Positions 54,784 to 63,469 of a stretch of 64,000 bases of DNA are shown piece after piece. A program made the translations under genes and the position numbers. The notes beneath the pieces were generated by a model. It did no database searches. It worked only from the letters and a program-made list of their open reading frames with translations, and was not told where the DNA came from. The number at the start of each line of letters is the position of its first letter. Within the stretch, counting starts at the first letter, position 1. This DNA comes from CAXMRP01 sp965216515 (GTDB lineage: Bacteria > Pseudomonadota > Alphaproteobacteria > Rhizobiales > Afifellaceae), in assembly GCA_965216515.1 (NCBI GenBank), contig OZ244173.1, positions 1,736,001 to 1,800,000 of the forward strand, given 5' to 3'.

Positions 54784-55452
54784 GCCGGCTGCGCCTGCGG
54801 ACTGCTCATCCAGCACCGCCTCGATCAGCCGGATGGCGTCCGGCGAATCCCATTCCGCCGGCCCCTGCAGGTGCCCGACCAGGCAACCCGATCCGTCGAC
54901 CAGCGCCGTTGCCGGCAGTCCGAGCGCCAGGCCCCGCCGCTTCAGCTCCTGAAAGCTGGTATTGTCGGGATCGCGATATCCCGGCAGCGCTGTCACCCCC
55001 ACCGATTGCAGGAATGCCGCCGGCCGGCTCCAGTCGCCGATGTCGATGTTGATCGTTACCACGCCGAAGCGCGCACCGCCGAGCTGCTGTTGCAGCCGGT
55101 CGAGCGCCGGCATTTCCCGGCGGCATGGCGCACACCAGGTCGCCCAGAGATTGACCAGCGACACCCGGCCGGAAAAATCAGTCAGGGTGATGGCCGCGTC
55201 CTGTTCGTCGCGAAACGCCAGACCGCTGAGGTTGGCGGGCTTCTTCGCCAGCGTGAACGCCGCCACGTCACCGGTGGCCAGGTCCGCAAGCCGTGTCGCC
55301 CGCGCCGCAGCGTCCTGGCATGCCGCCGCCGCGGTCTGTGGTCCGGCCGTGCCGACATTGCCATGACCGGCATACTTCCAGTATAGGGCGGCACCCGCAC
55401 CCAGGGCCGCGGAGACGGTGATGGCTATGGCAATCGCCAATGTCCTGTTCAT
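54775..55452 (-). CDS. tlpA: TlpA-like membrane-anchored thioredoxin-fold protein
   Basis: A 225-residue protein with one N-terminal helix (about 4-28) followed by a periplasmic thioredoxin domain. The redox motif is NLWATWCAPCRREMPALDRL (WCAPC at about 108-112), and the cis-Pro is in LGLPATALVDGSG. TlpA proteins keep cytochrome-oxidase assembly factors or copper sites reduced. An extra Cys pair candidate, Cys45 and Cys193, lies outside the motif. It is divergent from argH with 62 bases between starts, an order widely conserved in Hyphomicrobiales. Confidence 0.9.
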   Translation of the reverse strand: MNRTLAIAIAITVSAALGAGAALYWKYAGHGNVGTAGPQTAAAACQDAAARATRLADLATGDVAAFTLAKKPANLSGLAFRDEQDAAITLTDFSGRVSLVNLWATWCAPCRREMPALDRLQQQLGGARFGVVTINIDIGDWSRPAAFLQSVGVTALPGYRDPDNTSFQELKRRGLALGLPATALVDGSGCLVGHLQGPAEWDSPDAIRLIEAVLDEQSAGAAGSG

Positions 55453-55514
55453 CGGGTGTCCTGTTTATCGTGTGCCGTCATGTTCAAGCGCAAGGGGCCG
55501 AGAGGCGACCGGTC

Positions 55515-56957
55515 ATGACCAGAAAAGATGGAGCTGACACACCCGGATCCGCCGATACGGCGTCCAACACCATGTGGGGCGGCCGCTTTTCCTGTTCGCC
55601 TGATACGGTCATGGAAGAAATCAACGCCTCGATTGATTTTGACAAGGCCCTGGCCGATTACGACATCGCCGGCTCGCTCGCCCACGCCCAAATGCTTGCC
55701 GATACGGGCATTATCGCTGCCGAGGATGCCGAAAAAATCATCGCCGGTCTACACACGATCCGGTCAGAAATCGGTGATGGATCGGTGACATGGTCGCGGG
55801 CGCTTGAGGATATTCACATGAATATCGAGGCCCGGCTGGCCGAAATCGTCGGTCCGGTCGCCGGCCGCCTGCACACCGCCCGCTCCCGCAACGACCAGGT
55901 CGCCACCGATTTCCGGCTGTGGACGCGCGATGCCATCGATGACGCGGCAACCCGCATTGCCGCCCTCCAGCTCGCGCTGGCCGCGAAGGCGCAAAGCCAT
56001 TTCGATGCCATCATGCCCGGCTTCACCCATCTGCAAAGCGCGCAGCCGGTGACGTTCGGCCATCACCTGCTCGCCTATGTCGAAATGCTGGCCCGCGACG
56101 CCGGACGCTTCGCCGATGCCCGCGCGCGGTTGAACGAATCGCCTTTGGGCGCGGCCGCGTTGGCCGGCACGGCATTCCCGATCGATCGTGCCGCCACGGC
56201 CCGCGCCCTTGGCTTCGACCGGCCGGCCGCCAATTCGCTCGATGCCGTTTCCGACCGTGATTTCGCCCTGGAGACCCTGGCGGCGGCGGCGATCTGCGCC
56301 ATGCACCTGTCGCGGCTCGCCGAGGAAATGGTCGTCTGGTCATCGGCCCAGTTCGCCTTCATTCGCCTCAGCGACGGGTTCGCAACCGGCTCTTCGATCA
56401 TGCCGCAGAAGCGCAATCCCGACGCCGCCGAACTGGTTCGCGCCAAGACCGGCCGCATCTACGGCGCGCTCCACGCCCTGCTGACCGTGATGAAGGGCTT
56501 GCCGCTTGCCTATTCCAAGGACATGCAGGAGGACAAGGAGCAGGTCTTCGACGCCATGGCCAGCCTGTCCCTGTCGCTGGCCGCCATGACCGGCATGATC
56601 GATGATCTGGAACCCGACCGCGACACCATGGCCGAGGCCGCCGGCGCCGCCTATGCCACGGCCACCGACCTTGCCGACTGGCTGGTGCGCGAGGCCGGAT
56701 TGCCGTTCCGCGAGGCCCACCATGTCACCGGCCGGGTCGTCGCCCGGGCCGCGCAGGACAATCTGCCGCTGCACGCCCTGCCGCTTGCCGACATGCAGGC
56801 GATACACCCGGCGATCACCGATACCGTCTTTGAGGTCCTGAGCGTGGAAGCATCCGTCGCCAGCCGCACCAGCCTCGGCGGCACAGCGCCGGAAAATGTC
56901 CGCGACCAGGCTCAACGCTGGATCGCACGCCTGACCCAAAACGCCGCCGCGGATTGA
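55515..56957 (+). CDS. argH: Argininosuccinate lyase
   Basis: A 480-residue lyase releasing arginine and fumarate from argininosuccinate, the last step of arginine synthesis. MWGGRFSCSPD starts the conserved part, EDIHMNIEARL and LHTARSRNDQVATDFRLW follow, then GFTHLQSAQPVTFGHHLLAY (catalytic His) and the flexible catalytic loop GSSIMPQKRNPDAAEL. The first 20 residues are a short polar extension. ATG at 55515 is selected as the first to give that N-terminus. The lipoprotein gene lptM and lysA follow on the same strand. Confidence 0.97.
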   Translation: MTRKDGADTPGSADTASNTMWGGRFSCSPDTVMEEINASIDFDKALADYDIAGSLAHAQMLADTGIIAAEDAEKIIAGLHTIRSEIGDGSVTWSRALEDIHMNIEARLAEIVGPVAGRLHTARSRNDQVATDFRLWTRDAIDDAATRIAALQLALAAKAQSHFDAIMPGFTHLQSAQPVTFGHHLLAYVEMLARDAGRFADARARLNESPLGAAALAGTAFPIDRAATARALGFDRPAANSLDAVSDRDFALETLAAAAICAMHLSRLAEEMVVWSSAQFAFIRLSDGFATGSSIMPQKRNPDAAELVRAKTGRIYGALHALLTVMKGLPLAYSKDMQEDKEQVFDAMASLSLSLAAMTGMIDDLEPDRDTMAEAAGAAYATATDLADWLVREAGLPFREAHHVTGRVVARAAQDNLPLHALPLADMQAIHPAITDTVFEVLSVEASVASRTSLGGTAPENVRDQAQRWIARLTQNAAAD

Positions 56958-57071
56958 CGGCGACAAAACCCATGCGCCGCGGCATCGCCGCGCTATAATG
57001 ACGAACCGCCGATGACGCGGTAATGACACGACAACGTCCCGACACGACAAAGACAGGGCAGATCGCCGGAC

Positions 57072-57251
57072 ATGCGCACGCTTCTCATCCTCCTCATCAC
57101 CGCACTGACGCTGGCCGGCTGCGGCCGGCGCGGCGCGCTTGAGCCGCCACCCGGCGCCGACGTCTCCCGCCAGACAATTGCCGACGACGATGCCGCGCGC
57201 GCCGCCGAAGACGTGCCCGACCGCCCCTTCATCCTCGATCCGCTGATCTGA
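57072..57251 (+). CDS. lptM: LptM-type mini-lipoprotein
   Basis: A 59-residue lipoprotein. MRTLLILLITALTLAGCGRR is a signal peptide with the lipobox LAGC, so Cys17 is the acylated residue. After a Gly/Arg-rich spacer come EPPPGAD and a C-terminal DRPFILDPLI. The short lipoprotein with a conserved RPFILDPLI end, placed between argH and lysA, is the usual LptM (YifL-like) gene of alphaproteobacteria; in E. coli, LptM helps LptD mature in the lipopolysaccharide translocon. It stops 34 bases before lysA. Confidence 0.85.
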   Translation: MRTLLILLITALTLAGCGRRGALEPPPGADVSRQTIADDDAARAAEDVPDRPFILDPLI

Positions 57252-57284
57252 CGCTGCCGCTGGCAGGCGATCGGGCAAACGCCG

Positions 57285-58565
57285 ATGCACCACTTCTCCC
57301 ACCAAAACGGTGTCCTGCATGCCGAAGCGGTTGCCGTCCCGGCCATCGCCGGAACCGTCGGCACGCCCTTTTACTGCTATTCCACCGCCACGCTGGTGCG
57401 CCACTACACCGTCTTCGCCGAAGCATTTGCCGAGCTTCCCCACCGCATCTGCTACGCCATGAAGGCCAACTCCAACCAGGCCGTGCTGGCGACGCTGGCC
57501 AGGCTGGGCGCCGGTGCCGATGTCGTGTCGGAGGGCGAATTGCGGCGGGCGCTGGCAGCCGGCATACCGGCCGACCGGATCCTGTTTTCCGGCGTCGGCA
57601 AGACGGAGTCCGAACTCGCCTTCGCGCTTGATGCCGGTATTTTCTGTTTCAACGTGGAATCGGTGCCCGAACTTGAGGCGCTGTCGCGGATCGCCAGCGC
57701 CGCCGGCCGAACCGCCCCGGTCTCGCTGCGCATCAATCCCGATGTCGACGCCGGCACCCACGAAAAGATCGCCACGGGCCGGTCGTTCGACAAGTTTGGC
57801 ATCGCCTTTGCCGATGCCAGCGCCGTTTATGCCCGCGCCGCCGCGCTCCCCGGCCTCAGGGTGAGCGGCATCGACATGCATATCGGCAGCCAGATCACCG
57901 ATCTCGCCCCGTTCGACAACGCCTTCGGCCTCCTTGGCGAACTGGTCACGACCCTGCGCGCCGACGGCCACACCATCGGCCATGTCGATCTCGGCGGCGG
58001 CCTCGGCATTCCCTATGCGGCGCCGGGAAACTATGACCGCGACGCCCCGCCGCTGCCGGTGGACTATGCCAAAATCGTCGGCAAGCACATCAACGCCATC
58101 GGCTGCACGGTGATGTTCGAACCGGGCCGGGTGATCGCCGGCAATGCCGGCATTCTGGTCACCCGGGTCATCTATGTGAAGGAAACCGCCGACAAGACCT
58201 TCGTTATCGTCGACGCGGCCATGAACGATCTGTTGCGTCCGACTCTCTACGAGGCCTTCCACAGGCTCGGTCCGGTGGCTCCGCGCCCCGGCGCGCCGAC
58301 AATTTCCTGCGACGTTGTCGGGCCGGTTTGCGAGACCGGCGACTATCTGGCCCGCGACACCGATCTGGAACGGCCCGAAGCCGGCGACCTGCTGGCCCTC
58401 TACACCGCCGGCGCCTACGGCGCGGTGCAGGCCTCCACCTACAATACGCGCCTGCTGGTGCCGGAAGTCATGGTCAATGACGATCAATGGTCGATCGTTC
58501 GTCCGCGCCCGACCTATGACGAACTGATCGGCCTCGACCGTCTGCCGCCCTGGCTGGCGCCGTGA
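57285..58565 (+). CDS. lysA: Diaminopimelate decarboxylase
   Basis: A 426-residue fold-III pyridoxal-phosphate enzyme making L-lysine from meso-diaminopimelate. Cofactor Lys60 is in HRICYAMKANSNQAVL, the glycine loop is HVDLGGGLGIPY, EPGRVIAGNAG carries the Glu-Pro-Gly-Arg motif, and CDVVGPVCETGDYLARD supplies the active-site Cys and Glu from the partner subunit. The C-terminal YNTRLLVPEVMV is typical. It is placed with argH and lptM, in one transcription direction. Confidence 0.97.
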   Translation: MHHFSHQNGVLHAEAVAVPAIAGTVGTPFYCYSTATLVRHYTVFAEAFAELPHRICYAMKANSNQAVLATLARLGAGADVVSEGELRRALAAGIPADRILFSGVGKTESELAFALDAGIFCFNVESVPELEALSRIASAAGRTAPVSLRINPDVDAGTHEKIATGRSFDKFGIAFADASAVYARAAALPGLRVSGIDMHIGSQITDLAPFDNAFGLLGELVTTLRADGHTIGHVDLGGGLGIPYAAPGNYDRDAPPLPVDYAKIVGKHINAIGCTVMFEPGRVIAGNAGILVTRVIYVKETADKTFVIVDAAMNDLLRPTLYEAFHRLGPVAPRPGAPTISCDVVGPVCETGDYLARDTDLERPEAGDLLALYTAGAYGAVQASTYNTRLLVPEVMVNDDQWSIVRPRPTYDELIGLDRLPPWLAP

Positions 58566-58688
58566 GCCGGTGAACCTGAACCCGCGAAGTCGGGCCGCGA
58601 CGCCTCGCTGGCGACCCGTTTACGCTTTCGCCGGCGATCACATGCCTTTGTCTCGCCCGGTTTGCGGTTTGTGCTAGATTACGAAGCC

Positions 58689-61355
58689 ATGACCGAGACA
58701 TCGAATCCCGCAGACGGATCGCCGCGCCTGGAACGCGTCGTCGGCCGCGCGCGGCTGGCGCTGGCGCTGGAGCAGGTCTGGCCGCGGCTGCTGCCGCTTA
58801 TGACGATCATCGGCCTGTTTGTCGCCCTGTCCTGGTTCGGCCTGTGGCGCCTGACGCCGGATCTGCTCCGCTACGGGCTTCTCGCGGCGTTCGCCGGTGC
58901 CGCCGTCGCCGCCCTCGTTGTGGCGCTTCGCACGCCGGTGCCGACCCGCGCCCAGGCGATCCGCCGCGTCGAGCGCCGTTCCGGCCTCCGGCACCGGCCG
59001 GCCTCCGGCCTGGACGACAGGATGTCCCCGGTCGCCGACGACCAGGCCGCCCGGACGCTGTGGCAGGCCAATCGACTGCGCCTTCTGGCGACGCTGAAGA
59101 ACCTGCGGGCCGGCGCGCCCGATGCGGCCATGGCCCGGCGCGATCCCGACGGCTGGCGGTTCGTCGTGCCGGTACTGCTGGTGGTCGCCTTTGCCATCGC
59201 CAACGGCGAGCACTGGATTCGCGTCGGCGAGGCCTTCGATGGCGGAGCCCGCGCGATTTCGCCGTTTCAGGCCCGCATCGATGCCTGGATCGACCCCCCC
59301 ACCTATACACGCCAGCCGCCGATCTTCCTGAGCCGCCGCAACGCCCCGGCGCCGGGCGATCCGGCATCCGGCACGGCCGAACCGAACGCGGCGGCAGGCC
59401 TCGCCGTGCCGGCCGGCAGCCAACTGACCGTCCGGATCGTCTCCAGATCGGCCTTCACCGTCGAGCTGGAAGCGGCGGACGGGACCATCGCTCGCCTGGC
59501 GCCGGCGGATGGCGCCGCCGGCGCCACGGCCGAAGCCACCGCCGATGAAATCGCCGATGATATCGCCGAGCCGGCCGCCGACGGCCAGACGATCCGCTCC
59601 TATTCCGCCGTGCTGGATGCCGACGGCGCAGTGACCATCCATCGTGGCAACGCCCGCACCCGCTATGCCTTCACTGTCATTCCCGACAGGCCGCCGACCA
59701 TCCGGCGCGGCGAAGTGACGATCAACCGCACCGGGTCCTTCAATCTCGACTTTGAGATCGCCGACGATTACGGCGTGCGCGAAGGATCTGTGGTGTTCCG
59801 CCCCGCCGCGCCGCAGCCCGCCGATGCCCGCCCGCTGGTGACGGCGCCGACGGTCGACATGCGCCTCGGCCGTTCTCAGGTGAAGGAGGGATCGGCGCGG
59901 GCCTATGTCCGTCTTGACGACCATCCCTATGCCGGCATGGCGGCATTCGCCGATGCGACGGTGACCGACGATGCCGGCCAGACCGGCAGGCCGGACGACA
60001 CCAGCGAAGGCGGCGACGGCAATGACGGCGAAATGGTCCTGCCGATCCGTCCGTTCCACAATCCCATCGCCCGCGCCCTGGTCGAGCAGCGCCGCCTGCT
60101 GGCGCTCGATGCCAACGCCCGCGACCGGGTCGCCCATGCGCTGGACGCGCTGACCCTCTATCCGGAAATCCATATCCGCGACAGCGCCGTCTATCTCGGT
60201 CTCACCATTGGCTATCGGCGGCTGACAAGGGCCCAGACCGACGATCAGTTGCGCAAGATGCTGGACTATCTGTGGGCCATGGCCCGGCAGATCGAGGATG
60301 GCGTGCTGACCGACGCGGAGGAGCGGCTGAACGCCGCCCGCGAAGCGCTCCAGGAGGCGCTGGAACGCGGCGCCGACGAAGAGGAAATCGCCCGCCTGAT
60401 GGATGAGCTTCGCCAGGCGATGGACGAGTTTCTCCAGCAGCTGGCACGGCAGCTGGGCGATCAGGCGCCGGACCTGTCCGATCTGATGCCCAACCTCGAC
60501 GGCCAGGTCATGACCCCGCAGGACCTCCAGAACATGCTCGACCGGATCGAGGATCTTGCCCGCCTCGGCGATATGGATTCCGCCCGCGAACTGTTGAGCG
60601 AACTCCAGGCTCTGCTCGACAATCTCCGCGCCGCGCAAAACAACCAGGCGATGCAGGGCCAGAACAGCGAGATGATGCGCCAGCTTGAGGAGCTCGGCCG
60701 CCTCATGCGCGAACAACAACAGCTCATGGACGAGACATTTCAGCTGGACCAGGGCAACCGGCCGGAACGCTTCGGCGAGCCGGGCGAGCGACGGCCGATG
60801 ACGCCGGAAGAACTGGGCGAGATCCTGCGCCAGCTTCAGGAAGGTCAGCAAAACCTTGCCGGCGATCTGCAGGAATTGCTCGATCAGCTTCAGGGCGGCA
60901 TGACAGGTCAGCAGCCGGGCGCCGGCCAGCAGCCCGGCGAGGGCCAGCAACCCGGCCAGGGCAGCGGCATGCAGTCCTTCGGTCGCGCCGGCGAAGCCAT
61001 GGACGATGCCGCACGCTCGCTTGGTCAGGGCGAAAGCGGCCGCGCCTATGGCCGCCAGGGCGACGCGCTGCAGGCGCTGCGCGACGGGCTGGAGGGCATG
61101 TTGCAGCAGATGTTCTCCGGCCAGGGTCAAGGCGACCAGCGGCTCGGCCAGGGCCCCAACCGGCCGCCCATCGATCCGCTCGGCCGGCCGCAGCGAACCC
61201 AGGGACCGGATCTCGGTGAAAATGTCGAGATCCCCGACGAGATCGATGTCGAACGGGCCCGCCGGATACTGAACGCCATCCGCGAGCGGCTGGGCGAACG
61301 CTTCCGGCCGCGTTTTGAACTGGATTATCTGGAGCGGTTGCTGAAGACCGAATAG
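58689..61355 (+). CDS. DUF4175 / TIGR02302 family membrane protein
   Basis: An 888-residue protein. Three hydrophobic segments lie near 37-55, 60-83 and 158-176. A beta-rich part follows (about 190-440), then a long helical, Gln/Glu/Met-rich region (about 490-760) with coiled-coil character (LNAAREALQEALERGADEEE). Next is a Gly/Gln-rich segment (repeats of GQQPG) and a helical end. The family is found almost only in Hyphomicrobiales between lysA and hpt and has no known activity. ATG at 58689 is chosen over an upstream ATG because it begins the polar leader seen in relatives. The end overlaps the convergent response-regulator gene by 31 bases. Confidence 0.85.
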   Translation: MTETSNPADGSPRLERVVGRARLALALEQVWPRLLPLMTIIGLFVALSWFGLWRLTPDLLRYGLLAAFAGAAVAALVVALRTPVPTRAQAIRRVERRSGLRHRPASGLDDRMSPVADDQAARTLWQANRLRLLATLKNLRAGAPDAAMARRDPDGWRFVVPVLLVVAFAIANGEHWIRVGEAFDGGARAISPFQARIDAWIDPPTYTRQPPIFLSRRNAPAPGDPASGTAEPNAAAGLAVPAGSQLTVRIVSRSAFTVELEAADGTIARLAPADGAAGATAEATADEIADDIAEPAADGQTIRSYSAVLDADGAVTIHRGNARTRYAFTVIPDRPPTIRRGEVTINRTGSFNLDFEIADDYGVREGSVVFRPAAPQPADARPLVTAPTVDMRLGRSQVKEGSARAYVRLDDHPYAGMAAFADATVTDDAGQTGRPDDTSEGGDGNDGEMVLPIRPFHNPIARALVEQRRLLALDANARDRVAHALDALTLYPEIHIRDSAVYLGLTIGYRRLTRAQTDDQLRKMLDYLWAMARQIEDGVLTDAEERLNAAREALQEALERGADEEEIARLMDELRQAMDEFLQQLARQLGDQAPDLSDLMPNLDGQVMTPQDLQNMLDRIEDLARLGDMDSARELLSELQALLDNLRAAQNNQAMQGQNSEMMRQLEELGRLMREQQQLMDETFQLDQGNRPERFGEPGERRPMTPEELGEILRQLQEGQQNLAGDLQELLDQLQGGMTGQQPGAGQQPGEGQQPGQGSGMQSFGRAGEAMDDAARSLGQGESGRAYGRQGDALQALRDGLEGMLQQMFSGQGQGDQRLGQGPNRPPIDPLGRPQRTQGPDLGENVEIPDEIDVERARRILNAIRERLGERFRPRFELDYLERLLKTE

Positions 61356-61855
61356 GCGGCCCGGATCGCCCGGCCGACCCGCCCCGGCGTGGGTTCGTCG
61401 ATTCCCGCCCGTTCCGCCGGCCTCTCGCCGCGCCCTTGCGCCGGCATCGCGAATACCGGGGCCGTTGTCTCGACCGGCTCGCAGGGCATGAACGCCGCGG
61501 CAACCGCGGCCCGCATCTCATCGAGCGAAAACGGCTTGGCCAGGACCATGCGCACTGTGTCCGGCACCGTCTCTGCAAGGGTCCTGCGATCGTCGGCATA
61601 TCCGGTCATCAGCAGAACCGGCAGGCGCGGCCAGCGCCCGGCAATCGATCGGGCCAGCGCCAACCCGTCCATCAGCGGCATCCGCACGTCGGAAAACAGG
61701 AGGTCGAATTGCCCGCCGCGCGCATCCAGCGCGGCCAGCGCCGCCAGGCCGTCACAAGCTGGATCGACCGTGTGGCCGTCGCACTCCAACGCCCGGCCGA
61801 CAAATCCCCGCAGACTGTCGTCATCTTCCGTCAACAGGATACGCATGGCGATCAT
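61325..61855 (-). CDS. Single-domain response regulator, CpdR-like, with C-terminal extension
   Basis: A 176-residue protein. Residues 4-122 form a receiver domain: acidic pocket EDDD (10-13), phospho-acceptor Asp56 in LFSDVRMPLMDG, Thr84 in LLMTGYADD and Lys107 in VLAKPFSLDEM. The remaining 54 residues are polar and predicted disordered, longer than the 118-residue CpdR. Its place beside hpt and the DUF4175 gene matches cpdR in many Hyphomicrobiales, where CpdR controls ClpXP proteolysis of cell-cycle proteins. No DNA-binding domain follows. Two ATGs (61855, 61846) are possible; GGAG supports either. Confidence 0.8.
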   Translation of the reverse strand: MIAMRILLTEDDDSLRGFVGRALECDGHTVDPACDGLAALAALDARGGQFDLLFSDVRMPLMDGLALARSIAGRWPRLPVLLMTGYADDRRTLAETVPDTVRMVLAKPFSLDEMRAAVAAAFMPCEPVETTAPVFAMPAQGRGERPAERAGIDEPTPGRVGRAIRAAYSVFSNRSR

Positions 61856-61905
61856 ACTCCGCCCAGACCGGTTACGCACTGTCGCCCGCTTGTTTGAACC
61901 GAACC

Positions 61906-62505
61906 CTAGTTCGTATCCGCCGCGTCGTCCGTCTCGTCGGAAACGACACCCACAAAGGGCAACTCCCGCCACGCATGGCCGGCATCCATGCCGTAGCCGA
62001 CCACAAAATAATCCGGACAGGTAAATCCTACGTAATCAGCTTCAAACGGAATGGAACGGCCCCGGGGCTTGTCGATCAGCACCGCCACCCGGACCCGCCG
62101 GGCATTGCGGTCCAGCATCAGGTCGCGGGCGAAACGCAGCGTCAGTCCCGAATCCAGCACATCGTCGATGATCAGCACGTCGCGCCCCGATACCTCGCAG
62201 CCGATATCGCGCAGGATCCGCACCTCGCCGCTCGATGTCCGCCCCGAGCCGTAGCTTGAGAGCGCGATGAACTCGATCTCCATCCGCACATCACGCCGGG
62301 ACAGGGCCCGCACCAGGTCCGCCGCCAGCATGAAACCGCCCTTCAGGACAACGACGGCCAGCAGGTTCTGCGGCCGGCTCTCGGCGATCTCCTCGGCCAG
62401 CACTTCCACCTTTTCGGCGATCTCGCCGGCCGAATAGAGGCTGGAAACGCTCCGGCCGCCGTCTTCCGCCGTCTCCGGTGCTTGCTCTTCGGTTTGATCC
62501 GCCAC
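61906..62505 (-). CDS. hpt: Hypoxanthine phosphoribosyltransferase
   Basis: A 199-residue purine-salvage enzyme joining hypoxanthine or guanine with PRPP. The PRPP motif is DVLIIDDVLDSGLT, the early LLAVVVLKGGFMLAADLVRA contains the pyrophosphate-binding Lys-Gly, and VGFTCPDYFVVGYGMDAG binds the purine base. GTG at 62505 follows GAGG by seven bases; the open frame extends 70 codons upstream but those residues are Arg/Ser-rich and antisense-like. It lies 31 bases downstream of the zinc-ribbon gene and is probably co-transcribed with it. Confidence 0.94.
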   Translation of the reverse strand: MADQTEEQAPETAEDGGRSVSSLYSAGEIAEKVEVLAEEIAESRPQNLLAVVVLKGGFMLAADLVRALSRRDVRMEIEFIALSSYGSGRTSSGEVRILRDIGCEVSGRDVLIIDDVLDSGLTLRFARDLMLDRNARRVRVAVLIDKPRGRSIPFEADYVGFTCPDYFVVGYGMDAGHAWRELPFVGVVSDETDDAADTN

Positions 62506-62536
62506 CTGGCGACCTCGCGGTTTCAACGTCTGCCGG

Positions 62537-63316
62537 CTACAGCGCGCCGGTCTCGCCCGGCTCCCCCCCGTCCCTGGCGAAACGCACCGCCACTTTCGCC
62601 GCTCCGCGCGGCGCGTTGTCGATCTGGACGACGAACCCCACCGACTGATCCGGCTCCAGCGCCTCGATGGGCGTGCGCTGCCGGGATGTTGCGATCTCGC
62701 GGCCCGCCTCGTCAAGCAGCGCGATCTCCAGTTCCGGCACGTTCATGATGCGATCGGACGGATTGCGGACGAGACCGCCGACGGCGACATGAACGCCGAC
62801 GCCGGTAAATCGCCGCTTGCTGGTCACGTTGCCGATCTCCAGCCCGACCAGATTGACCGGCAGTCCGACAGCGGCAAAGAGACTGCCGAGGTCCGGCGCC
62901 GCCGCGACGGCAATATGGCGGCTGCCGAAAAAGCCACCGATGAACACCAGCGCCAGAACGGCGGTCAGCATGTTCCAGACCCGCGACGTGTTGCGACCGG
63001 CCGCAGCCGGCGCCGCCGGCTCGATTTTGCTGGCCCAGGGATCGTGATTCTCGCCATAGGCGACCAGCGGCCGGCGCACAGCTTCCAGCGTATAGCCCTT
63101 CGACCAGGCGACGGACTGGTTCCGGGGATGGATGACCTCCACCGCCCGGCCCTGGCCCCGCCGCACCGGCCATGTTTCCTCGCACCGCCGGCAGCGGATG
63201 ACGTGGGTTCCGCTTTCCAGAAGTCCGGCCTTGACCGGTTCCGCCGCGCCGCAGGAGGGGCAGCGCAGGATCGTCAGATCCGACGTCACGTCGGAGTTTC
63301 TGCCATGATCGTCCAT
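62537..63316 (-). CDS. MJ0042-type zinc-ribbon membrane protein
   Basis: A 259-residue protein. The N-terminus has a zinc ribbon (Cys19-x2-Cys22 and Cys42-x2-Cys45) of the MJ0042/DUF3426 type. A single membrane helix lies about 118-140 and the C-terminal 110 residues are a beta-rich domain resembling DUF3426 (VAVGGLVRNPSDRIMNVPEL, then EALEPDQSVGFVVQIDN). Such proteins typically sit next to ftsE in alphaproteobacteria. The role is unknown. GGGAGG seven bases before the ATG at 63316 fixes the start. It is divergent from ftsE. Confidence 0.85.
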   Translation of the reverse strand: MDDHGRNSDVTSDLTILRCPSCGAAEPVKAGLLESGTHVIRCRRCEETWPVRRGQGRAVEVIHPRNQSVAWSKGYTLEAVRRPLVAYGENHDPWASKIEPAAPAAAGRNTSRVWNMLTAVLALVFIGGFFGSRHIAVAAAPDLGSLFAAVGLPVNLVGLEIGNVTSKRRFTGVGVHVAVGGLVRNPSDRIMNVPELEIALLDEAGREIATSRQRTPIEALEPDQSVGFVVQIDNAPRGAAKVAVRFARDGGEPGETGAL

Positions 63317-63376
63317 CCCGAACCTCCCGGTCTTTCGCAACTTGCGCGAACGGTTCATATTCCTTACCCGGTAGCG

Positions 63377-63392
63377 TTAATGTCGGCTTAAC
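63377..63392. promoter_or_regulatory. CtrA box between the zinc-ribbon gene and ftsE
   Basis: TTAATGTCGGCTTAAC matches the Caulobacter CtrA consensus TTAA-N7-TTAAC at every fixed base. It lies 61 bases upstream of the zinc-ribbon ATG and 78 upstream of the ftsE start. Three GANTC methylation sites follow at 63418, 63424 and 63472. Cell-cycle control of ftsE through CtrA and CcrM is plausible. Confidence 0.55.
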
Positions 63393-63469
63393 GTCGCTCG
63401 GTCATGAACGGATAATTGAATCGGATTCGACGGCGAATACGACGAAACGCGGCTTGCAAGGCGAACTCG

